Below, one piece after another: positions 28,501 to 36,318 of a stretch of DNA of 64,000 nucleotides. The stretch is taken from positions 25,610-89,609 of the forward strand of contig JBBROS010000012.1 in NCBI GenBank assembly GCA_038229135.1, read 5' to 3'. The position numbers and the translations under genes are program-made. A model generated the notes under the pieces. The model saw only the letters and a list, made by a program, of their open reading frames with translations. It was not told the DNA's origin and ran no database searches. Source of the DNA: JBBROS01 sp038229135. Lineage in GTDB: Bacteria > Pseudomonadota > Alphaproteobacteria > Acetobacterales > Acetobacteraceae. Positions within the stretch are counted from its first letter, which is position 1. Each line of letters begins with the position of its first letter.

Positions 28501-29946
28501 GAGGCGGCGGTGGCCACGCTCGGCAGCGGTGCGGCGCTCACGCTAGGGTTCGGCGCGTTCGCCTATTATGGTTACGTGAGCATGAGCGGCATGGCGGACG
28601 CGGCCAACAAGCGCGACGCGGAGCTGAAGGGGCTCGAGACGGGGGCGCTGGCCGCCGCACAGGCGCAGGTGACGCTGAAGCAACGCGACGTGACGATCGC
28701 GCGCCTCATGCAGCAGATCGCGGCGACCGAGCTGGACCTCGCGCGCGCGATCGACCGCTTCCAGCGCGAGCGGTTCCTGAACGTGGATGTGTGGAACAAG
28801 TTGGCCGCCTTCGCGCAGCGGACGATGCGGCGATTCCTCGAACTCGGCGCGCGGGCGGCGTGGTTTGCCGAGCGGGCGTTGGCGTTCGAGGCGAACCGGC
28901 CGCTCGCGATCGTGAAGCTCAACTACGCCCCGACGGCGCTGCGGGGGCTGACCGGGGCGGACCGGCTGCTCGCCGACCTGGCCGAGCTGGAGGCGACCCG
29001 GCTGAACGGGATCCGGCTGAGCGTGCCGGTGAAGCACACGCTCTCACTCGCGCGCGACTTGCCGCTGGCGTTCGGGCAGCTGAAGAAAACGGGGCGGTGC
29101 ACCTTCCATACGGCCGAGCTGCCCCTGCAGTTGGCCTATCCCGGGACGTTCGGCTACCGCATCCGCGCCGTGACCGTGGCGGCGCACGACCCGGACGGCC
29201 CGGCGCCGCGAGGCGTGCTGCAGAACCTCGGCGTTTCGACCGTCTCCCGCGACGATGGCGGGGGGCCGACGCGCCTGGTCCGTTTCGCGGACGGGCTGCC
29301 GCTGTCAGAGTTCCGCCTGCACGACGACATGTGGGTGTATGGGCTGCCGGGCGAGACGCTGCTGCAATTCGAGGGCAGCGGGATCGAGACGGATTGGGAG
29401 CTGGCGTTCCCGGCCGAGGCGAACCCCAAGGGGCTGCGGACGATGGCGGACGTGCTGGTGACGTTCGACCTGAACGCGGGCTATTCGCGGCTGGCGCCCA
29501 TCGTGGCCGCTCCGGCAGAGCCTGGGATGCGGGCCATCGCGCTCGCGGCGAGCGTGTGGGACCGCAAGGGGTTGGCGACGTTGCGTGGGCCCGGCCCGGT
29601 ATCCGTGACGTTCGACCTGGCCCGGCTCGCGCTGCCGAAGGGCGAGGGTGCCCGGACGGTGGCGAACATGGCGCTGATGGCGGTGGGCCCGACGGCGCAG
29701 GACGTCGCGGCCACGCTCGAAGCGAAGAGCTCGGGCGTTACGTCCAGCTTCAGCGTGGCGAAGGGCCTCGCGCTGTCGAACTCCGGCCCGCTCCTGGGGG
29801 CCGCGGCGGCGCTGCCGTTGAACGCGATGGTGGGCGAGGTGGTCGACCAGGCCTTCGTGCTGAGCCTGGACCGGTTGGGCGTGGAGACGCAGTTGGCGCG
29901 GCTGCAGGACCTGGTGCTCTGGGTGGAGTATGCGGTCGCGCCCTGA
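25537..29946 (+). CDS. large protein resembling Tc toxin subunit A
   Basis: 1469 residues from ATG 25537 (AGGAG 9 nt upstream). Visible order: a small beta domain (about 25-85, VNGSVVERSSGLPLGGVVVRW, carboxypeptidase-regulatory-like, shortened here as VNGSVVERSSGLPLGG); a long helical region; YRADDPASIRRARELYKGV (about 750), which resembles TcA; a coiled coil (about 845-945); a hydrophobic GSGAALTLGFGAFAYYGYV hairpin (about 995-1015); a second coiled coil; and C-terminal beta domains with LLQFEGSGIETDWELAFP and MADVLVTFDLNAGYS, like the TcA TcB-binding domain. TcA subunits form pentameric injection pores but are usually about 2300-2500 residues. No TcB/TcC partner is in the window. No signal peptide is seen. 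The assignment is by pattern only. Confidence 0.55.
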   Translation: MDTSVVPRSHSVSALAAVLGPDRALPVVNGSVVERSSGLPLGGVVVRWVVHAPGPPRGDQRHTMTLAEGSTVADGSFALVAAESPAVRRALCALAADPAAPLMFEVGPGHLAVAVDHLEAGAGLVIALPGGETPDPGHWAALGAFLAANRLVRADDLQGQLSAPTPDSPVRTWSVGDRAAALAAMSGALGLQDGVAPTQLLDLGALTAGDVGKAVTRFRDFATFERFGGTVDEWTDGGWFRQPTSDLELYRDYLRGVWVGAARQMHAETDKAVASDAAFEVQLDTRLLQRFRTADAAMVPAHGLLVTILERLLTTAVSAGGFGLALPARPAGQTDPDRVAVLVQRSGQSASELRNRVRVRFDRPEDALASAIGLNVEALLGLLADTWQSPEEPFVTPLRGVAAGTPLLVPPFLGRAPYFLQFEEWLDRQRRFYPENVYDIRRTVPIFTERYRKVTAGQKSLTTHTRFNPNNAYFTDPADWAASAGWLERMFGIVDEIRAALASAEQQSFGQAHGHLDAALRGLADARTASKAAWVHDDFVWFRENGGLPPPADLKRERRVSLKRRATLPVTNRGELAAFEAFFDAQAEPGVGFNQGGPQPGDFDYEERWLARARTVHSNQLDHLELVVVPYLRATLLDATGDKAGAVKVLSRLTGYEVGVAEMTDGAGWFDSGGFFKPPYFYQGQSAPYTTAVAFDEGRHDYDDQVPLSGFWPGSRSSAAPPVMAPFEHRFLKQAQAQAMLGWADELYRADDPASIRRARELYKGVCFLHGEDPGIAPHYPVPGEVVLPRLGGFPGIGGLVVTSQANPVRMAQLAQARAGFGMIELGLNAYGFHADMVPVLRYRPLKAAADQFAASAKAAQADFLQYQTRFEQGLIEGWQAAAMVQKAQAGVGIAAEQIGIAQAGVARAQEQVAAVQAQIAAKKKEIADKSSLFSQAEDFFGGMKDSLSSLASAGKGVMTEDAAASSVSSEELVAMLGKSSGGGAAAKEAAVATLGSGAALTLGFGAFAYYGYVSMSGMADAANKRDAELKGLETGALAAAQAQVTLKQRDVTIARLMQQIAATELDLARAIDRFQRERFLNVDVWNKLAAFAQRTMRRFLELGARAAWFAERALAFEANRPLAIVKLNYAPTALRGLTGADRLLADLAELEATRLNGIRLSVPVKHTLSLARDLPLAFGQLKKTGRCTFHTAELPLQLAYPGTFGYRIRAVTVAAHDPDGPAPRGVLQNLGVSTVSRDDGGGPTRLVRFADGLPLSEFRLHDDMWVYGLPGETLLQFEGSGIETDWELAFPAEANPKGLRTMADVLVTFDLNAGYSRLAPIVAAPAEPGMRAIALAASVWDRKGLATLRGPGPVSVTFDLARLALPKGEGARTVANMALMAVGPTAQDVAATLEAKSSGVTSSFSVAKGLALSNSGPLLGAAAALPLNAMVGEVVDQAFVLSLDRLGVETQLARLQDLVLWVEYAVAP

Positions 29947-29951
29947 CGGGG

Positions 29952-31169
29952 TTAGTCGGCCAGCGCCCCATACGTCAGCACTCGGAGCTGGCGGCGGAGG
30001 GGGTAGGTGCTGCTGGGGGTGAGCTGGGTGAGGAGGATGACGATGAGGTCCTCGGCCGGGTCGATCCAGAAGGCGGTGCTGGCCGCGCCGCCCCAGGCGA
30101 CCTCGCCGGGCGTGCCGAGGATCTGGGCGCGGGCCGGGTTCAGCATGACCGAGAAGCCGAGGCCGAAGCCGATGCCCTCGTAGGTGCTTTCGCTGAAGCG
30201 GGCGGTGCCGAGGGCTGCCATGTCGTTGTCGGGCGGGGCGTGGAGGTGGTTGGCCGTCATGAGCTGGACGGTCTTGCGGCCGAGGATGCGGGTGCCGTCC
30301 AGGGTGCCGCCCTGGCCTTCGCCAGCGCCCAGGATCATGCGGCAGAAGCGGAGGTAGTCGGGCGCGGTGCCGACCAGGCCGCCGCCGCCGGAGGGGAGGC
30401 GGGGGGTGGTGAACATGTCGTCGGCCAGCTCGGGCGGCAGGCGCTTGGCCTGGCCGTCGCGGCCGCGGACGTGGTTGGCGGCCCAGCGGGGGCGCTGGTC
30501 GGGACGCACCGCGAACCCGGTGTCCGTCATGCCGAGGGGGGCGAGGATGCGGTCGTGCAGGAAGGCGTCGAAGGGCTGGCCGGCGTGGATTTCGACGAGG
30601 CGGCCGACCACGTCGGTGGCTACGCTGTAGTTCCAGCGTGTGCCAGGCTGGGCCAGGAGGGGCATGGCGGCCAGGCCGTCGACGAGTTGCTCGAGGGTGC
30701 CGGGCGCGAGCTGCGGGTCGAGGCCGCGGTCGCGGTACAGCGCGTCGACGGGGGTGGCCTGCATGAAGCCGTAGGTGAGGCCGGAGGTGTGGGTGAGGAG
30801 CTGGCGGTAGGTGATGGGGCGGTCGGCGGGGGTGGTGGACCACGGGTCCTCGCTGCCGTCCCACACGCGCATGTCGGCGAAGGCGGGGAGGACGCGGGCG
30901 ATGGGGTCGTCGAGCTGGAAGCGGCCTTCCTCGTAGAGCGTCATGAGGGCGGCGCTCGCGAGCGGCTTCGTCATGGAATACAGGCGGACGACCGTGTCCG
31001 ACGCCCAGGGCTGGCCCGTGTCCGCGTCCCCGGCCGAGGCCTCGAGCACGGTGCGGCCGCGGTGGTGGACCAGCACGGAGAGGCCGGCCAGGCGGCCGTC
31101 GTCGATCCAAGACTGCATCCAGGGGCGGATGCGTTCGAGTCGGGTCTGGTCCATGCCGTCTGTGCTCAT
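29952..31169 (-). CDS. serine hydrolase, class C beta-lactamase fold
   Basis: 405 residues from ATG 31169. The catalytic Ser-X-X-Lys is in RLYSMTKPLASAAL (about residue 75) and a Tyr appears in RWNYSVATDVVG. The fold is shared by esterases such as EstB, D-aminopeptidases and AmpC. No signal peptide is seen, so a cytoplasmic esterase or peptidase is more likely than a beta-lactamase. It ends 5 bp from the stop of the Tc-like gene (convergent). Confidence 0.88.
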   Translation of the reverse strand: MSTDGMDQTRLERIRPWMQSWIDDGRLAGLSVLVHHRGRTVLEASAGDADTGQPWASDTVVRLYSMTKPLASAALMTLYEEGRFQLDDPIARVLPAFADMRVWDGSEDPWSTTPADRPITYRQLLTHTSGLTYGFMQATPVDALYRDRGLDPQLAPGTLEQLVDGLAAMPLLAQPGTRWNYSVATDVVGRLVEIHAGQPFDAFLHDRILAPLGMTDTGFAVRPDQRPRWAANHVRGRDGQAKRLPPELADDMFTTPRLPSGGGGLVGTAPDYLRFCRMILGAGEGQGGTLDGTRILGRKTVQLMTANHLHAPPDNDMAALGTARFSESTYEGIGFGLGFSVMLNPARAQILGTPGEVAWGGAASTAFWIDPAEDLIVILLTQLTPSSTYPLRRQLRVLTYGALAD

Positions 31170-31285
31170 CGTGCGCCCTCGACTGCCCGTGCTTGCAATA
31201 CGCGCGGCAATCGGCCAAAGCATAACTCGCGGCAGCGGACAAGTCCGGGTCGTACTCCACCAACACGTTCTGAAATCGAGATCTG

Positions 31286-31933
31286 ATGGCCGACACTGGC
31301 GATCGTACGCCGCGCAATGCGGCCCCTGCTTCCACCTCCGCATCCGCTTCGACCGATGCGCAGACCGAGGCCAAGATGCGCCGGGCCCTGGGGCTCACGG
31401 GCAAGACCGCCTCGCACGGGCCGCAGCAGCGGCCGAACGAGGCTCGGGCGCGGCACAAGTTCGTCCAGGATGGCGGCGTGCCGGTGGTGATGCTGAATGC
31501 GCGGACGGATGTAGAGACGGCCGGGCTGCGGGAGCGGATCGGGTCGCTCGAGGGCGCGCTCGAGTTCGAGAAGTCGAACCACGACCATACGAAGAAGCTG
31601 TTGAGCGACGCGCTGGCGCAGGTGCAGGCGGTGAACACGCGACTGGTGCATGCGGACCTGGCGCACAAGGATGCGCTGGCGCAACTGCAGGACCAGCTGA
31701 CGCGGACGCAGCAGGCGCTTTCGGAGGCGCTGGCCCACGCGCCCGCGCGCCGTGCGCCGCGCCCGGCGGTGCAGGCGGAGCCCGAGCCCGGGGCGGAGTA
31801 TCGGGAGGCGCCGGTGGAGGCGGCCGAGCCGGTGGCGAAGCGCCCGCGCGGCCGCCCGCGGATCCATCCGGAGCCGGAGCCCAAGCCCGTGCGCTGGTGG
31901 ACGCCGAGCTTCCGGGCCGCCCGCAACTCCTGA
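31286..31933 (+). CDS. coiled-coil protein with AT-hook motif, coupled to dut
   Basis: 215 residues, no recognised family. An Ala/Ser/Thr-rich N-terminus is followed by KMRRALGLTGKT, a basic stretch, and a coiled coil at about 78-150 (REERIGSLEGALEFEKSNHD-type heptads; REERIG reads RERIG in the sequence). An acidic/proline linker precedes an AT-hook-like KRPRGRPRIHPEPEPKP and a conserved-looking end VRWWTPSFRA. The TGA stop shares a base with the dut ATG (TGATG). DNA binding in the minor groove is suggested by the RPRGRPR core; its role next to dUTPase is unknown. Confidence 0.7.
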   Translation: MADTGDRTPRNAAPASTSASASTDAQTEAKMRRALGLTGKTASHGPQQRPNEARARHKFVQDGGVPVVMLNARTDVETAGLRERIGSLEGALEFEKSNHDHTKKLLSDALAQVQAVNTRLVHADLAHKDALAQLQDQLTRTQQALSEALAHAPARRAPRPAVQAEPEPGAEYREAPVEAAEPVAKRPRGRPRIHPEPEPKPVRWWTPSFRAARNS

Positions 31934-32376
31934 TGCCTGCGATCCAGGTCCGGCGGTTGCCGCATGGGGCGCATCTGCCTTTGCCGGCCTACGCGACGCC
32001 GGGTGCGGCAGGCATGGACCTGATGGCGGCCATCGAGGCGCCGCTGGTGCTGGCGCCGGGTGCCCGCGCGCTGGTGCCGACGGGGCTCGCCATCGCATTG
32101 CCGCCGGGGCACGAGCTACAGGTGCGTCCACGCTCGGGCCTCGCGCTGCGCCACGGCATCACGTTGCCGAACGCGCCGGCGACGATCGACGAGGATTACC
32201 GCGGCGAACTGCAAGTAATCGTGATGAACGCGGGCGACGCGCCCTTCACCATCGAGCCCGGCATGCGCATCGCCCAGGCGGTGCTGGCCCCCGTGGTGCG
32301 GGCCACCTGGCACGAGGTGGACGCGCTGGACGAGACGGCGCGGGCGCATGGCGGGTTCGGCAGCACGGGCCACTAG
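31933..32376 (+). CDS. dut: dUTP diphosphatase
   Basis: 147 residues, standard trimeric dUTPase length. Motifs in order: AGMDLMAAI, RPRSGLALRHGI, NAPATIDEDYRGEL, MRIAQAVLAP and C-terminal GGFGSTGH, which closes over the active site. It hydrolyses dUTP to dUMP, preventing uracil incorporation and supplying dTMP synthesis. The ATG overlaps the stop of the AT-hook protein by one base. Downstream, GCCGATCGGC (32386-32395) is a perfect 10-bp palindrome of unknown role. Confidence 0.96.
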   Translation: MPAIQVRRLPHGAHLPLPAYATPGAAGMDLMAAIEAPLVLAPGARALVPTGLAIALPPGHELQVRPRSGLALRHGITLPNAPATIDEDYRGELQVIVMNAGDAPFTIEPGMRIAQAVLAPVVRATWHEVDALDETARAHGGFGSTGH

Positions 32377-32473
32377 AAGAATGTCGCCGATCGGCAATGT
32401 GCGGTCGGGCTGACACGGTGGCGCTTACCGGCTAACCACGCCGCCATGAGCCCATGAGGGAGGCCGCCCGCGC

Positions 32474-34195
32474 ATGTCCGACACCGCCTTCCCCGCCTTC
32501 GTCTCCACGCGCCGGCTGCCAAACCTGATGGATCTGGTCGCGGGGGCGTTGATCCTGGCGGCGGTGGTGTATGTGGCGAGCATCGCGCGCGGCACGTTCG
32601 CGCCGCTGGGGCCGGAGGCGACGGCGATCAGCCTGGACCCCGCGAACCTGCCGCGCTACGCGGTCCGCACCACGCTGCGGATGTTCGCGGCACTGACGTT
32701 GAGCCTGCTGTTCACCTTCACCTACGCCACCTGGGCGGCCAAGAGCAGGCGGGCCGGGCTGATCCTGGTGCCGGTGCTCGACATATTGCAGTCGGTCCCG
32801 ATCCTCGGGTTCCTGACGTTCACCGTCGTGTTCTTCATGAGCCTGTTCCCCGGGCGCGTGCTGGGGGCGGAGCTGGCGGCGATCTTTGCCATCTTCACCA
32901 GCCAGGCGTGGAACATGGCCTTCAGCCTGTATCAGTCGTTGAAGACGGTGCCTGCGGATCTGGACGAGGCGGCGCGGAGCTTGCGGCTCTCGACGTGGCA
33001 GCGGTTCTGGCGGCTCGAGGTGCCATTCGCCATGCCCGGGCTGGTGTGGAACACCATGATGAGCATGTCGGGCGGCTGGTTCTTCGTGGTGGCCAGCGAG
33101 GCGGTCACGGTGGGGGACACGACGTGGGCGCTGCCGGGCATCGGGAGCTACGTGGCGGCGGCGCTGGCGGCGCGGGACATCGGGGCCGTGGGGTGGGCGA
33201 TCCTGGCGATGCTGGTGGTGATCCTGGTCTACGACCAGCTGCTGTTCCGGCCGCTGGTGGCATGGTCGGCCAAGTTCCGCTTCGAGACGACGGCGTCGGA
33301 CACGGCGGAGGACCCTTGGGTGCTGAAGCTGCTGCGGCGGACCCGGCTGCTGCGGGTGGCGTCGGGCTACGTGGGCGACGCGTTCGATGCGTTCGGCAGC
33401 CTGCGGCTTTCGCGCGGGCCGCGGGCGGTGCGGTCGGCGCGGACGCCGTCGAAGGTGGGGGATGCGGCGTTCGTTGCCGTATTGCTGGCGGGGGTGGCGG
33501 CGGCGCTGTGGCAGATTGTCGGGTTCGTGTCCGACACGCTGGCCTGGGGGGACCTGGTGGAGGCGGTGGGGATGGGGCTCATCACCTTGCTGCGGGTGGT
33601 GGTGCTGATGGTGCTGGCGACCGTGGTGTGGGTGCCGGTGGGCGTGTGGCTGGGGCTGCGGCCGGAATGGGGACGGCGTGCGCAGCCTGTGGCGCAGTTC
33701 CTGGCGGCGTTCCCGGCCAACCTGTTCTACCCGATCTTCGTCGTGGCCATCGTGCGGTTCGGGGGCTGGCCGGACATCTGGCTGACGCCGCTGATGATCC
33801 TGGGGACGCAGTGGTACATCCTCTTCAACGTCATCGCCGGGGCCAGCGCGTATCCCGGGGACCTGCAGGAGGCGGCGCGAAACCTGCAGGTGGGCGGATG
33901 GCTGTGGTGGCGGCGCTGCATGCTGCCGGGGGTGTTCAGCTACTACGTGACGGGCGCCATCACGGCCTCGGGCGGGTCCTGGAACGCCGCCATCGTGTGC
34001 GAGGTGGCGAGCTGGGGCGAGACGAAGCTGGTGGCGCATGGCCTGGGCAGCTACATCGCGCAGGCGACGGCGGAGGGGAACACGGCGCGGGTGGTGCTGG
34101 GCGTGGCCGTGATGAGCGGCTTCGTGCTCGCGTTCAACCGGCTGCTGTGGCGGCCGATGTATGCCTTTGCCATTCGTCGCCTGACGCTCGGATAG
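32474..34195 (+). CDS. NitT/TauT-type ABC permease, two domains fused
   Basis: 573 residues with two binding-protein-dependent permease domains in one chain (about 60-290 and 330-570). Each has an EAA-like loop: LDEAARSLRLSTWQRFWRLE in the first and LQEAARNLQVGGWLWWRRCM in the second. RBS GAGGGAGG lies 10 nt before ATG 32474. This SsuC/TauC-like double permease is usually found with an ATPase carrying an AAA-associated domain, which follows 10 bp later. The substrate is unknown, and no binding protein is nearby. Confidence 0.9.
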   Translation: MSDTAFPAFVSTRRLPNLMDLVAGALILAAVVYVASIARGTFAPLGPEATAISLDPANLPRYAVRTTLRMFAALTLSLLFTFTYATWAAKSRRAGLILVPVLDILQSVPILGFLTFTVVFFMSLFPGRVLGAELAAIFAIFTSQAWNMAFSLYQSLKTVPADLDEAARSLRLSTWQRFWRLEVPFAMPGLVWNTMMSMSGGWFFVVASEAVTVGDTTWALPGIGSYVAAALAARDIGAVGWAILAMLVVILVYDQLLFRPLVAWSAKFRFETTASDTAEDPWVLKLLRRTRLLRVASGYVGDAFDAFGSLRLSRGPRAVRSARTPSKVGDAAFVAVLLAGVAAALWQIVGFVSDTLAWGDLVEAVGMGLITLLRVVVLMVLATVVWVPVGVWLGLRPEWGRRAQPVAQFLAAFPANLFYPIFVVAIVRFGGWPDIWLTPLMILGTQWYILFNVIAGASAYPGDLQEAARNLQVGGWLWWRRCMLPGVFSYYVTGAITASGGSWNAAIVCEVASWGETKLVAHGLGSYIAQATAEGNTARVVLGVAVMSGFVLAFNRLLWRPMYAFAIRRLTLG

Positions 34196-34205
34196 GGGCC
34201 AAGCC

Positions 34206-35501
34206 ATGGACCAGGTGACGACCGAGGCGTTGGTGGATGTGCGGCAGGTGCGGCAGGCCTACCACAAGGACAGCAGTGCGGACCTGGTGGTGCTGGACGA
34301 CGTGGACGTGAGCATCCGGCATGGCGAGATCGTGGGCCTGCTGGGGCGGTCCGGCAGCGGCAAGAGCACGCTGCTGCGGATCATCGCCGGGCTGCTGCAG
34401 CCGACGGCCGGCGTGGTGACGTGGCGCGGCAAGGCGCTGCACGGGCCGGCGGACGGCGTGGCCATGGTGTTCCAGAGCTTCGCCCTGTTCCCGTGGCTGA
34501 CGGTGCAGGAAAACGTGGAGCTGGGGCTCGAGGCGAAGGGCGTCGCGCGGGCCGAGCGGGAGGAGCGGGCGGAGGTGGCGATCGACCTCATCGGGCTCGG
34601 CGGCTACGAGAGCGCGTACCCGAAGGAGCTGTCGGGCGGCATGCGGCAGCGGGTGGGGCTGGCGCGGGCGCTGGTGGTGCACCCGGACCTGCTGCTGATG
34701 GACGAGCCGTTCTCGGCGCTGGACGTGTTGACGGCCGAGACGCTGCGGACGGACTTGATCGATCTGTGGTCCGAGGGGCGGCTGCCGATCAAGTCCATGC
34801 TGATGGTGACGCACAACATCGAGGAGGCGGTGCTGATGTGCGACCGGATCCTGGTGTTCAGCAGCAACCCGGGGCGGGTGGCGAGCGAGCTGCAGGTGCC
34901 ATTCCCCCACCCCCGCAACCGGCACGACCCGGCGTTCCGCCAGATGGTGGACGACATCTATGCGCTGATGACCCGGCGCGCGCCCACGCCCCGTGCGGCG
35001 CCGGCGCCGACCTTGGCCATGCAGCTGTATCCGGTGAGCACCAACCTGATGGCGGGCCTGGCCGAGACGCTGGCCGCACCGCCCTATTCGGGCCGGGCGG
35101 ACCTGCCGGCGCTGGCCGGGAGCCTGCAACTCGAACTCGATGACCTGCTGCCGCTGGGCGAAGCGCTGCAGCTGCTGGGCCTGGGCGTGATCGAGGAAGG
35201 CGACGTGCGGCTGCTGGACCAGGGGCGGCGCTTCGTGGAAGCGGACACGGACGACCGCAAGGCGATCTTCGGCGCGGCACTCCGGGCCAACGTGCCGCTG
35301 GTGGCGCAGATCCGCCGCGTGCTGGACGAGCGGCCGGCGCACCGTGCGGCGGCGGCGCGGTTCCGCGACGAGCTCGAGGACTTCATGTCCCCCGACTACG
35401 CCGAGGACACGCTGGCGGCGGCGATCGCCTGGGGACGGTATGCGGAGCTGTATTCGTACGACGAGGAGTCGGACCAGTTCTACCTGGACGAGGGGGAGTA
35501 G
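34206..35501 (+). CDS. ABC transporter ATPase with C-terminal AAA-associated domain
   Basis: 431 residues. The N-terminal ATPase has Walker A LLGRSGSGKSTLLRII, signature LSGGMRQRVGLARAL and Walker B LLLMDEPFSALD, of the nitrate/sulfonate/taurine class. After residue about 265 comes an AAA-associated regulatory domain (LMAGLAETLAAPPYSGRADL, then FRDELEDFMSPDYAEDTL). It ends in an acidic ESDQFYLDEGE tail. It forms a bipartite transporter with the fused permease. Confidence 0.92.
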   Translation: MDQVTTEALVDVRQVRQAYHKDSSADLVVLDDVDVSIRHGEIVGLLGRSGSGKSTLLRIIAGLLQPTAGVVTWRGKALHGPADGVAMVFQSFALFPWLTVQENVELGLEAKGVARAEREERAEVAIDLIGLGGYESAYPKELSGGMRQRVGLARALVVHPDLLLMDEPFSALDVLTAETLRTDLIDLWSEGRLPIKSMLMVTHNIEEAVLMCDRILVFSSNPGRVASELQVPFPHPRNRHDPAFRQMVDDIYALMTRRAPTPRAAPAPTLAMQLYPVSTNLMAGLAETLAAPPYSGRADLPALAGSLQLELDDLLPLGEALQLLGLGVIEEGDVRLLDQGRRFVEADTDDRKAIFGAALRANVPLVAQIRRVLDERPAHRAAAARFRDELEDFMSPDYAEDTLAAAIAWGRYAELYSYDEESDQFYLDEGE

Positions 35502-35507
35502 CGGAGG

Positions 35508-36230
35508 CTACCGCTCCTCCCGGTACAGCCGCTCGTCGTAGATGCTGCCGCTCCTGGGCAGCAGGAAATCTCGAAAGTCGCGGGTGGCCTGTGCGCGGGC
35601 GTGGCCGTGTGTGTCGTCGACGCCGGGCCAGAGCTCGACGATGGTCATGTGGTTGGGACGGCTGGCCTGCGTGAGCACGTCGAAGCGCAGGTTCCCGGCA
35701 TGGCCCCGCGCGGCCTCGGCCAGGCGGCGAAGCCCGGCCTCCCCCTCTTCGCGATAGACGGGCACGAAGTCCACATGGGTCACGGCATGGACCGCGCCGG
35801 GCGGCGGCGGCGGCAACGAGGTTGGGCCGGTGGCGAGCGGACGGTGCGGGCGCTCGTCGTAGGGTGCCAGGGCGATCGCTCGCAACGCCGCACGGGCCTC
35901 GAGCACGTGCGGCTGGGCGGCATGGGCCTCCCGCGCCGCGTTGTCCTGCCATTCCTCGAGCAGCATGAGGTGGTTCGGGTGGGTGATGCGGCGCAGCACC
36001 ACCATCGAGACGTATCCGGGGTCGGCCACGCTGCGCGCGCGCAACGCCTTGAGGACCTGGACGGCGCTGTCGGCCTGCCCGTGGGCGACCTCGATGTAGC
36101 TCACGACGAGGCCGCCCACGGGTACGACCGACCCTGCGGGGATGCCGGCTGGTGGGGGCGGCACTTGCGCCCCTGCCGCGGACGCGGCCAGCACCATGGC
36201 AAGCACCAGAGATATCGTTGACCTACGCAT
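35508..36230 (-). CDS. secreted protein with two antibiotic-biosynthesis-monooxygenase (ABM) domains
   Basis: 240 residues with a Sec signal peptide (ISLVLAMVLAASAAGAQ). Two ferredoxin-like ABM repeats follow: residues about 40-115 (VVSYIEVAHGQADSAVQVL ... HPNHLMLLEEWQD) and about 150-225 (VDFVPVYREEGEAGL ... RPNHMTIVELWPG). The ABM fold is found in quinol monooxygenases and heme-degrading proteins, and the paired conserved NHL/NHM plus EEW/ELW positions are retained. A periplasmic ABM pair is unusual. AAGGAG sits 7 nt before ATG 36230. Function unknown. Confidence 0.8.
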   Translation of the reverse strand: MRRSTISLVLAMVLAASAAGAQVPPPPAGIPAGSVVPVGGLVVSYIEVAHGQADSAVQVLKALRARSVADPGYVSMVVLRRITHPNHLMLLEEWQDNAAREAHAAQPHVLEARAALRAIALAPYDERPHRPLATGPTSLPPPPPGAVHAVTHVDFVPVYREEGEAGLRRLAEAARGHAGNLRFDVLTQASRPNHMTIVELWPGVDDTHGHARAQATRDFRDFLLPRSGSIYDERLYREER

Positions 36231-36239
36231 GGCAGCTCC

Positions 36240-36318
36240 TTTCTCTCGCCCAGGGGGTCTTCAGCCCAGTCGCCCAGGGGGGTCTTCAGCCCAGTCGCCC
36301 CGGGGCCTTCAGCCCAGG
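36240..36318. repeat. tandem repeat behind the TRAP binding-protein gene
   Basis: Three imperfect units of about 24 bp built on CTTCAGCCCAGTCGCCCAGG run between the TRAP binding-protein stop and the ABM gene start, the last entering the TRAP gene 3' end. Confidence 0.75.

Noticed and set aside
25537..32376. TcB/TcC or RHS partner next to the Tc-like gene
   Set aside because: Neighbouring genes are a LysE exporter, a beta-lactamase-fold hydrolase, a coiled-coil protein and dut; none has RHS/YD repeats.
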